Below are positions 1 through 7,487 of a stretch of 64,000 nt of DNA, piece after piece (position 1 is the stretch's first letter; each line of letters starts with the position of its first letter). The stretch covers positions 1-64,000 of the forward strand of contig NZ_NPKJ01000077.1 of assembly GCF_002284575.1 (NCBI RefSeq), read 5' to 3'. Under the pieces are notes generated by a model, which saw nothing but the letters and a program-made list of their open reading frames with translations, did not search any database and was not told the DNA's origin. The translations under genes and the position numbers were made by a program. The DNA comes from Mesorhizobium temperatum. GTDB lineage: Bacteria; Pseudomonadota; Alphaproteobacteria; Rhizobiales; Rhizobiaceae.

Positions 1-31
1 CATCCCCAGCCTCGATGCGCTGGCGATAAAA

Positions 32-74
32 CCGGACAACTCACGTGCTACCTAATCCGGACAACTCATCTGCT
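32..74. repeat. Direct repeats resembling an IS21-family terminus
   Basis: An 18-bp unit beginning CCGGACAACTCA occurs at 32-49 and 57-74, a 25-bp period, with the copies differing at three positions. Short multiple terminal repeats of this type are typical of IS21-family elements, so this may be the outer end of an element lying left of the window. A reading frame runs from the window edge and stops at position 55, which could be a gene tail. No transposase can be seen, so the assignment is an inference. Confidence 0.35.
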
Positions 75-119
75 TACGACATAGAGTGCCGTTATGTCTT
101 GGCATTCGGCACCGGATCG

Positions 120-275
120 ACTAGATGAGCCCCGCGCCTGTTGCTTTGACGGCTCAGGTGCGGGGAAAGGGTGTCCGCTGGTTGACGGCGCCCACGGTGC
201 GGAGTTCCGGACCGCAATCCCCAAGGGAGACGCATCTCCCCAACCCGCGCGGTGAAACCGGCCGCGGCGAAAATG
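120..275 (+). ncRNA. Structured stretch upstream of tRNA-Ser, possible small RNA
   Basis: Four potential hairpins lie close together: an 11-bp stem (130-140 with 155-165, one G-T pair), a stem closed by GCGG/CCGC around 200-216, a perfect 6-bp stem with a CGCA loop (225-240), and a CGCGG/CCGCG stem around 249-269. No open frame of note is present. It lacks the GGAAGGAAGC core of SRP RNA, and I could not match it to RNase P, tmRNA or a known riboswitch. It could equally be palindromic repeat DNA. Confidence 0.25.
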
Positions 276-282
276 CTAAGAC

Positions 283-372
283 GGAGAGGTGGCCGAGTGG
301 TTGAAGGCGCACGCCTGGAAAGTGTGTTTACGGGAAACCGTAACGCGGGTTCGAATCCCGCTCTCTCCGCCA
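283..372 (+). tRNA. tRNA-Ser (anticodon GGA)
   Basis: The acceptor stem GGAGAGG pairs with TCTCTCC and is followed by an encoded CCA. The T arm is GCGGG-TTCGAAT-CCCGC, and the anticodon loop CTGGAAA gives anticodon GGA. The long variable arm between anticodon and T stems is the class II form expected for serine tRNA. It reads UCC and UCU codons. Serine tRNA genes are recognised integration targets for rhizobial islands, and the 3' side here is gene-poor, but no second copy of the 3' end was seen inside the window. Confidence 0.96.
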
Positions 373-1018
373 GATTTCCATACTAACAGGTTGTTTTAGC
401 TGAGAAATACCTTTCCTTGCACCTTCGGTGAGCGGTTGGCGCTTTGCGCGGGCCCGCATTCTCGAACCATCCGGAACGACGCTTCCGCCTGCAATTTCCG
501 TGAGGCAGCTTTCCCTTCAGCAAACGTCCGTTCAACGACGGTCGCCACGGCGGTGAACGCAAGTAGTGTACGGCGGGTGAACTTCGGGCATGCATCATAT
601 CCTTGCTATCTGACAGGCAGGTACACCATAGCACCGGCGCAACACTTCGGAGAGGCGCTCTAGGACGCGACTACATCGTCTGATGACAAAATGTATCCGT
701 CTCCGCGTTGCTGGCCGGTTCCCCAAAAAAACCGAAAAAACGCAGCGTGGGTGGCCCCACAATCCGCACCCACCCCGCCTTCGGACAAACCGCCCCGGGC
801 CGGCACGGACAAGGTGCCTGCTTCGCTCACCCATCAACAGCGGTGTGGCTTCTAGCCGCAAGCAATTGTTTGAAGCAGTTCCCGACACCACATGGTGTTC
901 CATAGCCAGCCAAGCGAGATAAACTCGCCCGACGCAGTCGCTGCCCTCCACAGTGGAAATCAGACTATTGGATCATGGCGATGACGTACGGCCAACCTTT
1001 AGGAACCAGAAAGACATC
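373..1018. other. Gene-poor stretch after the tRNA
   Basis: No gene can be supported. Short frames exist on both strands, but none has a convincing ribosome binding site or recognisable product. The base composition is less GC-biased than the flanking genes and several stops interrupt every frame, as expected for decayed DNA. The 3' flank of a tRNA is a common insertion site, so this may be the scar of a lost element. Confidence 0.5.
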
Positions 1019-1252
1019 ATGCCTGAAAATACCGGACTAACTACGAGTGACGTCCCCCTCATTAAGCTAGGCCCCTATCAATGCCGCTTCCCGGTTCGCG
1101 AAGATCGGTCAGTACCCGGCGGTCACCGCTTTTGTGCTGGGCCAACTTCGCCTGACCGCGTGTACTGCGATCACCACCACAGCATCGTGACCGCCGTCGA
1201 GCCCCGTCGAGCCCGTTCGGGTTTCCACCTCGCTCAACGACGCGCCGCGTGA
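1019..1252 (+). CDS. Mini GcrA-like protein (77 aa), possibly a remnant
   Basis: Residues about 18-45 carry the Cys/His-rich pattern of the GcrA C-terminal region: CRFP, then HRFCAGPTSPDRVYCDHH, matching CRWP...FCG...YC..H in GcrA. GcrA is the sigma-70 cofactor that reads CcrM-methylated promoters in alphaproteobacterial cell-cycle control. The N-terminal DNA-binding helix-turn-helix (around 45 residues in GcrA, usual length about 170 aa) is missing. ATG 1019 was chosen; the same frame is open from GTG 953. It could be a fragment of a gcrA paralogue or a genuine short family member. Confidence 0.45.
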   Translation: MPENTGLTTSDVPLIKLGPYQCRFPVREDRSVPGGHRFCAGPTSPDRVYCDHHHSIVTAVEPRRARSGFHLAQRRAA

Positions 1253-1455
1253 GTAGATACCGGGCGGCTGCACCTCGAACCGGTCTTAAGGGCTCGATGT
1301 GATGCTCTCCCACGTACGTTCGGGCACCACATCGTTGCGGGGCTAACCGTCCATCTGGTCCGTGGTTTGCCTGATAGGCGGTTTATTTGTCGTGCAACGT
1401 CCTCTTTCAGCCTAAGCTGCTCCACGCGTGGGGTACCAATGTCAGACTTTCACCG

Positions 1456-2352
1456 CTACTCCTCGTCACCGAAACCCAGCAGCGATGCGTTGCGTATGTG
1501 GCTGTGGTCGCCGCGAAGATGCTTGATGCGCAGCTTCACCCCGGGCCTGACCCATTGTGTCGCAGGCCGTTTCTTCATGGCCTCTGGCGGCGGCCCGGTG
1601 TGCTCCCGAACCCGCTTCAACAGCCGCTCCTTCATGTCGCGGCCCAGGCTGATGAAGGCGGAACCGACATATTTCCCGGTGCCGGGCTGTGCCAAAAAGG
1701 CGAAGGCCGCCTTGCCAGGCTCGCGCTCGACGCCCAGCAGTTCGAATTCATCGACCGTGAAGCTCTTGGTCTTCAGCCAGTTCGAGGTCGGGCCGCTGCG
1801 ATATTTGCTGTCGGGGCGCTTCGAGACAATTCCCTCAAGCTCGACCTGCTCGACGAGATAGAAGACAGACTTCGCGTCACCAGGCATGGCCTCGCTGAAC
1901 TGGATCCGGCTGTTCGGCTTGATGATGCCGTAGAGAATTTCGCGGCGCGCCTTGCAGCCGATGTCGCGCAGATCATGGCCGTTCAGATGCATGATGTCGA
2001 ATGCGACGAGATACATGCCATAGGGATTGTTGTGGACGGCGTTCTGGAGCGCGTTGAAGTCGGGCATTCCGGCCTTGTCGGTGACGACCGCTTCGCCGTC
2101 GATGATGGCGTTCTCGACCTCGAGGTCCCCCGCGGCTTCCACAATGCCCAGATATTTACGCGTCCAGTCCTTGCCGGTTTTGGTGAAGACGCGAATATCC
2201 TCGGGGCCGTTGATAATGATCTGGGCGCGGTAGCCATCCAGCTTAATTTCGTGAATCCAGTCGTCGCCTTCAGGCGGCTTGGCCACCAGTTGGGGCTCCA
2301 TCGGGGGGATAAACTCGAGCCGACCGGTGCCGGCACCTGCCCGCCTACGCAT
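1456..2352 (-). CDS. ATP-dependent DNA ligase, LigD-ligase-domain type, stand-alone
   Basis: This 298-aa protein is an adenylating ligase that seals nicks through a lysyl-AMP intermediate. The nucleotidyl-transfer motif EIKLDGYRAQ supplies the catalytic lysine at about residue 37. Further motifs follow: FTKTGKDW, IDGEAVV, VAFDIMHLNG, EGIVSKR and SNWLKTK, then an OB-fold tail. It corresponds to the ligase domain of LigD without the polymerase and phosphoesterase domains, as in LigC-type proteins of rhizobia. No Ku gene lies in the window. It shares a 71-bp divergent promoter region with the DUF3606 gene. The role, backup repair or NHEJ, is inferred. Confidence 0.85.
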   Translation of the reverse strand: MRRRAGAGTGRLEFIPPMEPQLVAKPPEGDDWIHEIKLDGYRAQIIINGPEDIRVFTKTGKDWTRKYLGIVEAAGDLEVENAIIDGEAVVTDKAGMPDFNALQNAVHNNPYGMYLVAFDIMHLNGHDLRDIGCKARREILYGIIKPNSRIQFSEAMPGDAKSVFYLVEQVELEGIVSKRPDSKYRSGPTSNWLKTKSFTVDEFELLGVEREPGKAAFAFLAQPGTGKYVGSAFISLGRDMKERLLKRVREHTGPPPEAMKKRPATQWVRPGVKLRIKHLRGDHSHIRNASLLGFGDEE

Positions 2353-2355
2353 GGA

Positions 2356-2368
2356 ACCTAGTCTAGGT
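2356..2368. promoter_or_regulatory. Palindrome between ligase and DUF3606 genes
   Basis: ACCTAG-T-CTAGGT is a perfect 6-bp inverted repeat around one base. It sits 4 bp upstream of the ligase start codon and inside the only intergenic space shared with the divergent DUF3606 gene. It could be an operator controlling one or both genes. No regulator is identified. Confidence 0.35.
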
Positions 2369-2423
2369 CACCGGCGTATATTAGCCAGAGTTAACATAAC
2401 GAAATTCAAAAAGGACGTGCGAT

Positions 2424-2612
2424 ATGGCAGACGACAAAACCAAACGCGACTTCCGTGACCGTAGCAAGATATCGGCGGACGATGAGTATGAGGTGAACTA
2501 TTTCGCTCTGCAGAACAACATCACGCCGGAGCAGGTGCGCGAGCTGATCCGCAAGCACGGCAACGATCGGGCAACCCTGACCGACGCCGCGAAGGCATTG
2601 CCGGCACAATGA
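2424..2612 (+). CDS. DUF3606 family small protein
   Basis: This 62-aa soluble protein opens with the charged segment MADDKTKRDFRDRSKI, followed by the family core in which 'ITPEQVRELIRKHGNDRATL' forms a short helix pair. DUF3606 proteins are small, abundant in rhizobia and of unknown function. An AAGGA sequence lies upstream of the ATG. It is divergent from the DNA ligase. Two paralogues lie near 7.3-7.7 kb and share the EQ.R.LI.+HG.DR motif. Confidence 0.85.
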   Translation: MADDKTKRDFRDRSKISADDEYEVNYFALQNNITPEQVRELIRKHGNDRATLTDAAKALPAQ

Positions 2613-2689
2613 TGACCAACTCTCAGAGGCGCGAGCCTTTGGCGGCTCAGCAATATCCCGACGCCGTTTAGCGTGGAGACCGCAGGTAT

Positions 2690-3080
2690 TCATGAGACCG
2701 AGCGCGCCGTTTCGGCGGAGAAGACCACGAAGGCAAAGAGTAGTACGCTGACAGCGACGATCATTGAGCCGGTAGCGACGATCGGCTCAAGGGCCGGATT
2801 TCCATGCTGCATCAGGTAGAGAGCCAGTAACATCACGACCTGGCCAAGATTGTAGACGCCTTAATGGACCATCGCGATCCTGCGGGCGGCTTTTGCCGGG
2901 TTCAGGGCGTAGTACCCCCGAATATTGCACTTGTGACCCATCCCAGAAGATTGATGTGTGCGTGAGCCGGATAAGCACCGTGATTGCCTGAAATTGCCAT
3001 CTGCAGGCCGGCTGCGATTCCCAAAACAAGAAAGACGATCGCTGTCTTGAAAAAGAGTTCCGAGATTTTCGGCTTGTCTT
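2690..3080 (-). pseudogene. Broken gene for a small multi-pass membrane protein
   Basis: Reading leftward, one frame encodes SELFFKTAIVFLVLGIAAGL and then PAHAHINLLGWVTSAIFG. A one-base slip at a G run near 2919 moves the coding signal to another frame (YYALNPAKAARRIAMVH), where a TAA stop interrupts before GVYNLGQVVMLLALYLMQHG and a tail ending at 2690. The HAH plus hydrophobic helices resemble short membrane proteins related to cytochrome oxidase subunit I. No good start codon precedes the first helix. With a frameshift, a stop and a lost start, it is almost certainly non-functional. Confidence 0.7.
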
Positions 3081-3229
3081 GTCCTCCCAAGCCGTTGCTG
3101 GCGGCCCGGCAGCCTATGGGGGTGACCGGCCAGCCACCGGGCCTAACCGGCTTGCGCCGGCTGACGAAAACATGCACTCACGCTAATGTAATTGCAACAT
3201 CGACATGGTCGCCATACTGGCGAAAGACG

Positions 3230-4120
3230 CTAGCCATGACGCCGTAGGTGATCGACAAGGGCGCGCAGCTTCGGCGCGACGTTGCGACGGCTCGGATAAT
3301 AGACGTAGAAGCCGGCAAAGCGCGGGCAATAGTCCTCGAGAACTGGCACCAGTTTGCCCCGATCGATCCACGGGCGAAAGCTCTCCTCCATGCCGAAGGT
3401 GATGCCGGCGCCGGCGACGGCGAGCTTTATCATCAACGCCATGTCGTTGGTCGTGATCTCCGGCGCAACCGCGACGATGAACTCCTTGCCGTTCTCGGCG
3501 AATTCCCAGCGATAGGGCGCGACCTTCGGTGCGCGGCGCCAGCCAATGCAGCGATGGCCGGCGATTTCCCTCGGATGCGAAGGCGCCCCGAACCGATCGC
3601 GATAGGCCGGCGCGCAGACGGCCAGCTGCCGCTCGTCACCGGCGACAGGCACCGCGATCATGTCCTGCTCGATCACCTCGCCGAGCCTGACGCCGGCATC
3701 GTATCCCTCGGCGACGATATCGAATTCCTCGTCCGTCACCGTGATGTCGATCTGAACATCCGGATTGGCTTCGGCAAAGGTCGCCAGGAACGGCCCTGAA
3801 AGAAAGCGCTCGGCGATCGACGAGACGGCGAGCCGCAACTGCCCGCGCGGACGCCCGCGCAGGTCCCCGGTGGTCTCCATCGCGGCGCGCATGTCGGCAA
3901 TGGCGGGCGCTATTTCGGCGTAGAGGCGTTCGCCAGCCTCGGTCAGGCTGACGCTTCGCGTCGTGCGCTGGACAAGCGCAATACCGAGCGTCTCCTCCAG
4001 CCGCTTCATCGTCTGGCTCACCGCCGAGCGGGTGACGCCCATGCGGTCCGCAGCCGCGCGAAAGCTCCGCTCCTCGGCGACGAGGGCGAAGACGGCGAGC
4101 GCATTGAGATCCGGCTGCAT
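3230..4120 (-). CDS. LysR family transcriptional regulator
   Basis: This 296-aa protein has an N-terminal winged helix-turn-helix (residues 1-60, with FRAAADRMGVTRSAVSQTMKRLE) and a C-terminal substrate-binding domain from about residue 90. It is normal length for the family. It is divergent from the SDR gene with about 120 bp between starts, the usual arrangement for a LysR activator controlling its neighbour. The regulated signal is unknown. The protein belongs to the group often found beside short-chain dehydrogenases and quinone reductases. Confidence 0.9.
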   Translation of the reverse strand: MQPDLNALAVFALVAEERSFRAAADRMGVTRSAVSQTMKRLEETLGIALVQRTTRSVSLTEAGERLYAEIAPAIADMRAAMETTGDLRGRPRGQLRLAVSSIAERFLSGPFLATFAEANPDVQIDITVTDEEFDIVAEGYDAGVRLGEVIEQDMIAVPVAGDERQLAVCAPAYRDRFGAPSHPREIAGHRCIGWRRAPKVAPYRWEFAENGKEFIVAVAPEITTNDMALMIKLAVAGAGITFGMEESFRPWIDRGKLVPVLEDYCPRFAGFYVYYPSRRNVAPKLRALVDHLRRHG

Positions 4121-4241
4121 TGGTTAGCTGTGCTTTCCACATTGGAAAGGAATGGTCGTCTTATCGCAACAGTGAAACAGATCCATCTTCCTGGCAACCG
4201 CTGCATCGCGGTTCGCAAGATCAACCAGACGGAGACGAAAC

Positions 4242-4967
4242 ATGTTCCTCAATAAAGTTGTGCTGATCACCGGGGCTTCGAGCGGCATTGGCGCCGCCAT
4301 CGGCCGGGAGCTCGGTGCTGCCGGAGCAAAGGTCATACTCGGTGCGCGCCGCACCGATCGGCTGGACACACTCGCAGAAGAGATCAGGGCAAAGGGCGGG
4401 GAGGCCATGACACGCCGCCTGGACGTGACCGACCGCGCCGATGTCGCCGCCTTTGCCGAGACGGCGCGCCAGGCCTGGGGACGCGTCGACGCGATCGTCA
4501 ATAATGCCGGCGTCATGCCGTTGTCGCTGATGGCGTCGATGAAGGTCGAGGAATGGGACCGGATGGTCGACGTCAACATCAAAGGCGTGCTCTACGGCAT
4601 CGCCGCGGTGCTGCCGGAGATGACGGCCCGAGGCTCCGGCCATGTCGTCAACATCGCCTCCATCGGCGCGCTTTCGGTGTCGCCGACAGCCGCGGTCTAT
4701 TGCGCAACCAAATACGCGGTCCGCGCCATCTCTGATGGCTTGCGGCAGGAGCACGACAACATCCGCGTCACGTGCATCCATCCCGGCGTGGTCGAGAGCG
4801 AGCTCGCCGACACGATCACCGATCCGGTCGCGGCGGAAGCGATGAAGACCTATCGCGCCATTGCGCTGCAGCCCGACGCGATCGGCCGTGCCGTGCGCTT
4901 TGCCATCGAACAGCCCGACGATGTCGACGTGAACGAGATCGTCATCCGGCCGACCGCCAGCAAGTAG
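4242..4967 (+). CDS. SDR family NAD(P)-dependent oxidoreductase
   Basis: This 241-aa classical short-chain dehydrogenase has the cofactor motif TGASSGIG at about residues 10-17, NNAG near residue 87, a catalytic Ser in NIASIGALS, and YCATK carrying the Tyr and Lys of the active site. An arginine-containing GARRTDRL after the second strand suggests NADP preference. It is divergent from a LysR regulator that probably controls it. The substrate cannot be told from the sequence; relatives are annotated as oxidoreductases of broad specificity. Confidence 0.92.
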   Translation: MFLNKVVLITGASSGIGAAIGRELGAAGAKVILGARRTDRLDTLAEEIRAKGGEAMTRRLDVTDRADVAAFAETARQAWGRVDAIVNNAGVMPLSLMASMKVEEWDRMVDVNIKGVLYGIAAVLPEMTARGSGHVVNIASIGALSVSPTAAVYCATKYAVRAISDGLRQEHDNIRVTCIHPGVVESELADTITDPVAAEAMKTYRAIALQPDAIGRAVRFAIEQPDDVDVNEIVIRPTASK

Positions 4968-4977
4968 GGAGGCAACA

Positions 4978-5119
4978 ATGGGTTTTCGTTTTCACAGCTC
5001 GTACATCGCGATTGCCGTCGCGTTGCTGCTCGGCGCGGTTCCCCCGCGCGATCGCAACATCGCAAGCGCTCTCCGAGCTGTTCACTGAGCGTCGCGCCGC
5101 TCCCGGCAAACAACCCTGA
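4978..5119 (+). pseudogene. Frameshifted small exported protein
   Basis: A good Shine-Dalgarno (GGAGG, 4969-4973) precedes ATG 4978. The frame encodes a short signal-like segment, MGFRFHSSYIAIAVALLLGA, but runs out of character after a C run near 5040 and stops at 5088. The adjacent frame continues with RAIATSQALSELFTERRA to a stop at 5119. A one-base slip at the C run would join them into one protein of about 46 aa. The product is not recognised, and it may be a decayed gene. Confidence 0.4.
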
Positions 5120-5143
5120 GGAGCTGTCCATGAACAGATTTCG

Positions 5144-5479
5144 ATGCTTGCCGCTGCCGTGTTTCTTGCCGGCGCCGTTTTACCCGCACAGAAAGGTCTC
5201 GCCCAGATGAATGCCGAGCAAAATACGGTTACCCAACCTTCGGCAAGCCATCCTTATGTCGGGATGTGGGTCACGGCCGATGGCTATATCCGCCACAACT
5301 TGCTCCCAAACGGTCGTTATGACGAAGCGCGCGGAAACCGTGAGAGCGCGTACCAGGGGCGCTATGAGATCCGAGGAAATCACATCGACTACTGGGACGA
5401 CACCGGCTTTACTGCTGACGGAACGTTCATTGACGGCGTGCTGCATCACGCCGGTATGATCTTGTATCGGGAGAAGTAG
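5144..5479 (+). CDS. Atu4866-family small secreted protein, start region damaged
   Basis: The 111-aa product has an N-terminal signal peptide (AAAVFLAGAVLP) and a compact beta-rich domain from about residue 35: HPYVGMWVTADGYIRHNLLP, then YQGRYEIRGNHIDYWDDTGF. These match the family named after Atu4866 of Agrobacterium, whose function is unknown. The best-placed Shine-Dalgarno (GAGGAG) serves ATG 5130, which is in another frame. Restoring one base near 5140 would link that ATG to this frame. Use of ATG 5144 would need initiation without a well-spaced binding site, so expression may be impaired. Confidence 0.6.
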   Translation: MLAAAVFLAGAVLPAQKGLAQMNAEQNTVTQPSASHPYVGMWVTADGYIRHNLLPNGRYDEARGNRESAYQGRYEIRGNHIDYWDDTGFTADGTFIDGVLHHAGMILYREK

Positions 5480-5548
5480 TGGCAAAAGGTTTCGCATGGT
5501 GCCGCTGTACGATATGTCATTTGGTGCGACGCCAAAAAGGAGCTCATC

Positions 5549-6303
5549 TTGGCGACTGAACCACGTTCTCCACGGCTTGCAGTCCTGATCGACGCAGACA
5601 ATGCCTCGGCCAAGATTGCCGACGGGTTGTTCGAGGAAATCGCCAAGATCGGCGAGGCGAGCGTTCGTCGCATCTATGGCGATTTTTCCAGCACCCGTTC
5701 GAAGGCTTGGGCCGATGTGCTGTCGAAGCATGCGATTATCCCGCAGCAGCAATTCGCCTACACCACCGGCAAGAACGCATCCGATATCACGCTCGTCATC
5801 GACGCGATGGACCTTCTCCACAGCGGGCGGTTCGAAGGCTTCTGCCTGGTGTCGTCCGACAGCGATTTCAGCCGCCTTGCCGCTCGCATCAGGGAACACG
5901 GGATCGACGTTTATGGGTTTGGCGAGCAGAAGACGCCGGAGAGTTTCCGGCAGGCATGCCGCCGGTTCGTATACACCGAGAACCTGCTTGCGACCGCACC
6001 AGCCAACGCTCACGATGCGGCGCCGACGAAATCTTTGCAAGCGCCGCGACGCCGATCATCACCAAGGTCATTTCACAGATGGGAACCGAGGACGGCTGGG
6101 TGCCGCTCGGCATCGTAGGCAATCAGCTCGCCAATCTGGCATCGGACTTCGATCCGAGAACCTTCGGCTTTCGCAAGCTGAGCGATCTCGTACGGAAGAC
6201 CAATGCCTTTGAGATCGATCATCCCGAGGGCGGAGCGATGCGTATAAGGGTCAAGCCAGCTGCGAGGAGCCGAGAGAAATCGAAGTCGGCAGCGTCGCGC
6301 TGA
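5549..6303 (+). pseudogene. NYN-domain/OST-HTH protein gene with a frameshift
   Basis: The first frame, from TTG 5549 behind AAGGAG, encodes a NYN ribonuclease-like domain: LAVLIDADNAS, RRIYGDFS, TGKNASDITLVIDAMDLL and LVSSDSDFSRLA, with the conserved acidic residues of this PIN-like fold. After about residue 155 the coding signal moves to another frame, which gives a C-terminal OST-HTH (LOTUS) domain: ISQMGTEDGWVPLGIVGNQL and FGFRKLSDLV, ending at 6303. The slip lies around 6015-6035. Intact homologues in rhizobia carry both domains in one protein of about 250 aa. Either the gene is broken or there is a one-base sequencing error. Confidence 0.8.
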
Positions 6304-6427
6304 GCCTTGCAAAAAGGTAACTGTCCGCGGTCCGATTTTGGCCTCTGGTCGGACCACTATTTCGCTGGCGGAAACCGCCATTCGGCGTATCATTCTTTTG
6401 GGGGAGGGTTCATGGCGGAGGAGGCCA

Positions 6428-6658
6428 ATGAACATCGTTTCGAGAGTGCCTGTCGCTGACTTGACGGCCCAGGAACTTGTTTCATCTGCGCTTTCAAAAT
6501 TTCGCGCCGGCGACACCATATCGACCAGAGCCGCAATTGACGCCATCCGCCGGGCAGCCCCGGGTTTTGAGGACAGCGATGACCATCTGGTCGAGCTTGT
6601 CGTGATGACCGCAATTGGTAGGACCATGGGGGTCGTGTTCGACCATCGGTCCCGCTAA
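6428..6658 (+). CDS. Hypothetical small protein (76 aa)
   Basis: ATG 6428 follows a strong purine-rich binding site (GGAGGAGG, 6416-6424). The product is soluble and mostly helical, with ADLTAQELVSSALSKFRAGD and a DDHLVELVVMTAIGRTMGVVFD tail. No family was recognised. The stop codon TAA overlaps the start of a 14-bp match to the dispersed repeat found at 7130-7241, so the original 3' end may have been altered by repeat insertion. Coding character is moderate. Confidence 0.5.
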   Translation: MNIVSRVPVADLTAQELVSSALSKFRAGDTISTRAAIDAIRRAAPGFEDSDDHLVELVVMTAIGRTMGVVFDHRSR

Positions 6659-6824
6659 TGCATGTCGCCCTGCGCCCAATTAGCTTGCGCACTGTCGGAA
6701 CTAGAGCGGCGACGTAAGCCACTCAGTAACCATGAATTGTGATCGGGATGGATCACGCCATTCGTCATCGGAACGAATAATCCCGCTGCGCCGTTCCTGT
6801 CCTTGGAGTCAAGGAGTGGCGGTA

Positions 6825-7085
6825 ATGCGTGATGAACAATTCGACGTTCCGGTGACGATCGAGAGCGAACGGATCGGCCGCCTCCTCTCTGTGACGAGGA
6901 CGGTCCAGGCGGCCTCACTTCTGGTCGACAAATGGCCAGACGAAAAGCGCGGGCCGAAATATCGCGCGGCCTTGAAAGCCATGATGGACGCGATGGAGCA
7001 GCGGCGGGCGGTTGGCAGTGCGCGGCGGGCATTCACGGCCGCCGCCAAGGAAGCCCATGTGTTTGTTCGCGAAGGCCGGCATTGA
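6825..7085 (+). CDS. DUF982 family protein
   Basis: This 86-aa protein has the DUF982 arrangement: a beta-rich first half (FDVPVTIES...RLLSVTRTVQAASLLVDKWP), a helical middle with RGPKYRAALKAMMDAMEQRR, and a second helix SARRAFTAAAKEAHVFV. DUF982 proteins are small, multi-copy in rhizobia and of unknown function. ATG 6825 lies behind AAGGAG and starts the conserved part; the frame is open further upstream without similarity. Confidence 0.8.
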   Translation: MRDEQFDVPVTIESERIGRLLSVTRTVQAASLLVDKWPDEKRGPKYRAALKAMMDAMEQRRAVGSARRAFTAAAKEAHVFVREGRH

Positions 7086-7129
7086 AGCGCGTCACGTCCG
7101 AAGAGATCGATGCGACGCTCTTTAAGTTC

Positions 7130-7241
7130 TTGTTTTATGCCTGTCGTTGTCCCAAGCCGCTGGCACTTTGGGCGACATGCATTGCTGTTGTTTTATGCGT
7201 GTCGTTGTCCCAAGCCGCTGCGCACTTGGGCGACATGCATT
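7130..7241. repeat. Tandem duplication of a dispersed intergenic repeat
   Basis: Two copies of a 54-bp unit (7130-7183 and 7188-7241) run from TTGTTTTATGC to GGGCGACATGCATT and differ at only a few positions. Each copy is an imperfect palindrome, since its ends can pair through ATGC/GCAT and GTCG/CGAC segments. Partial matches to the GCATGTCGCCC end occur at 6657-6670 and about 27871-27886, so it is a mobile or dispersed element of this genome. Confidence 0.75.
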
Positions 7242-7298
7242 AAGGAACTTCACGAAATCTCCGTCGTTATGCTCTAGGTCGAAACGAGGAGAACTGCC

Positions 7299-7487
7299 AT
7301 GCCCGACGACAAGACCAAGACCGACAACCGCGATCGCTCACAAGTTGCCGGCGACGAAGACTATGAGGTGAGGCATCTCGCCGAGGAAGCCGGCATTACT
7401 CCCGAACAGGCACGCACCTTGATCAAGCGCCACGGCACCGATCGCAAGGTGCTGCACAAAATAGCCGAGAGCATAAAGGCGTCGTGA
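7299..7487 (+). CDS. DUF3606 family small protein
   Basis: This 62-aa protein parallels the one at 2424-2612: MPDDKTKTDNRDRSQV, then ITPEQARTLIKRHGTDRKVL. It is a soluble helical protein of unknown function. Its stop codon overlaps the ATG of the next gene (TGATG), so the two are probably translated together. A GAGGAG binding site precedes the ATG. Confidence 0.85.
   Translation: MPDDKTKTDNRDRSQVAGDEDYEVRHLAEEAGITPEQARTLIKRHGTDRKVLHKIAESIKAS

Noticed and set aside
120..275. Possible SRP RNA gene next to tRNA-Ser
   Set aside because: The GGTCAGGTCCGGAAGGAAGC core of bacterial SRP RNA is absent.
373..951. Several overlapping open frames of 60-120 codons on both strands after the tRNA
   Set aside because: No binding sites, no recognisable families and mutually overlapping frames; best read as non-coding.
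1387..2361. A long plus-strand frame opposite the DNA ligase gene
   Set aside because: It is the complement of a gene with clear ligase motifs; no independent signal.
3340..3360. Sigma-54-like -24/-12 sequence (TGGCAC...TTTGC)
   Set aside because: Spacing is one base short and it lies inside the LysR coding sequence.
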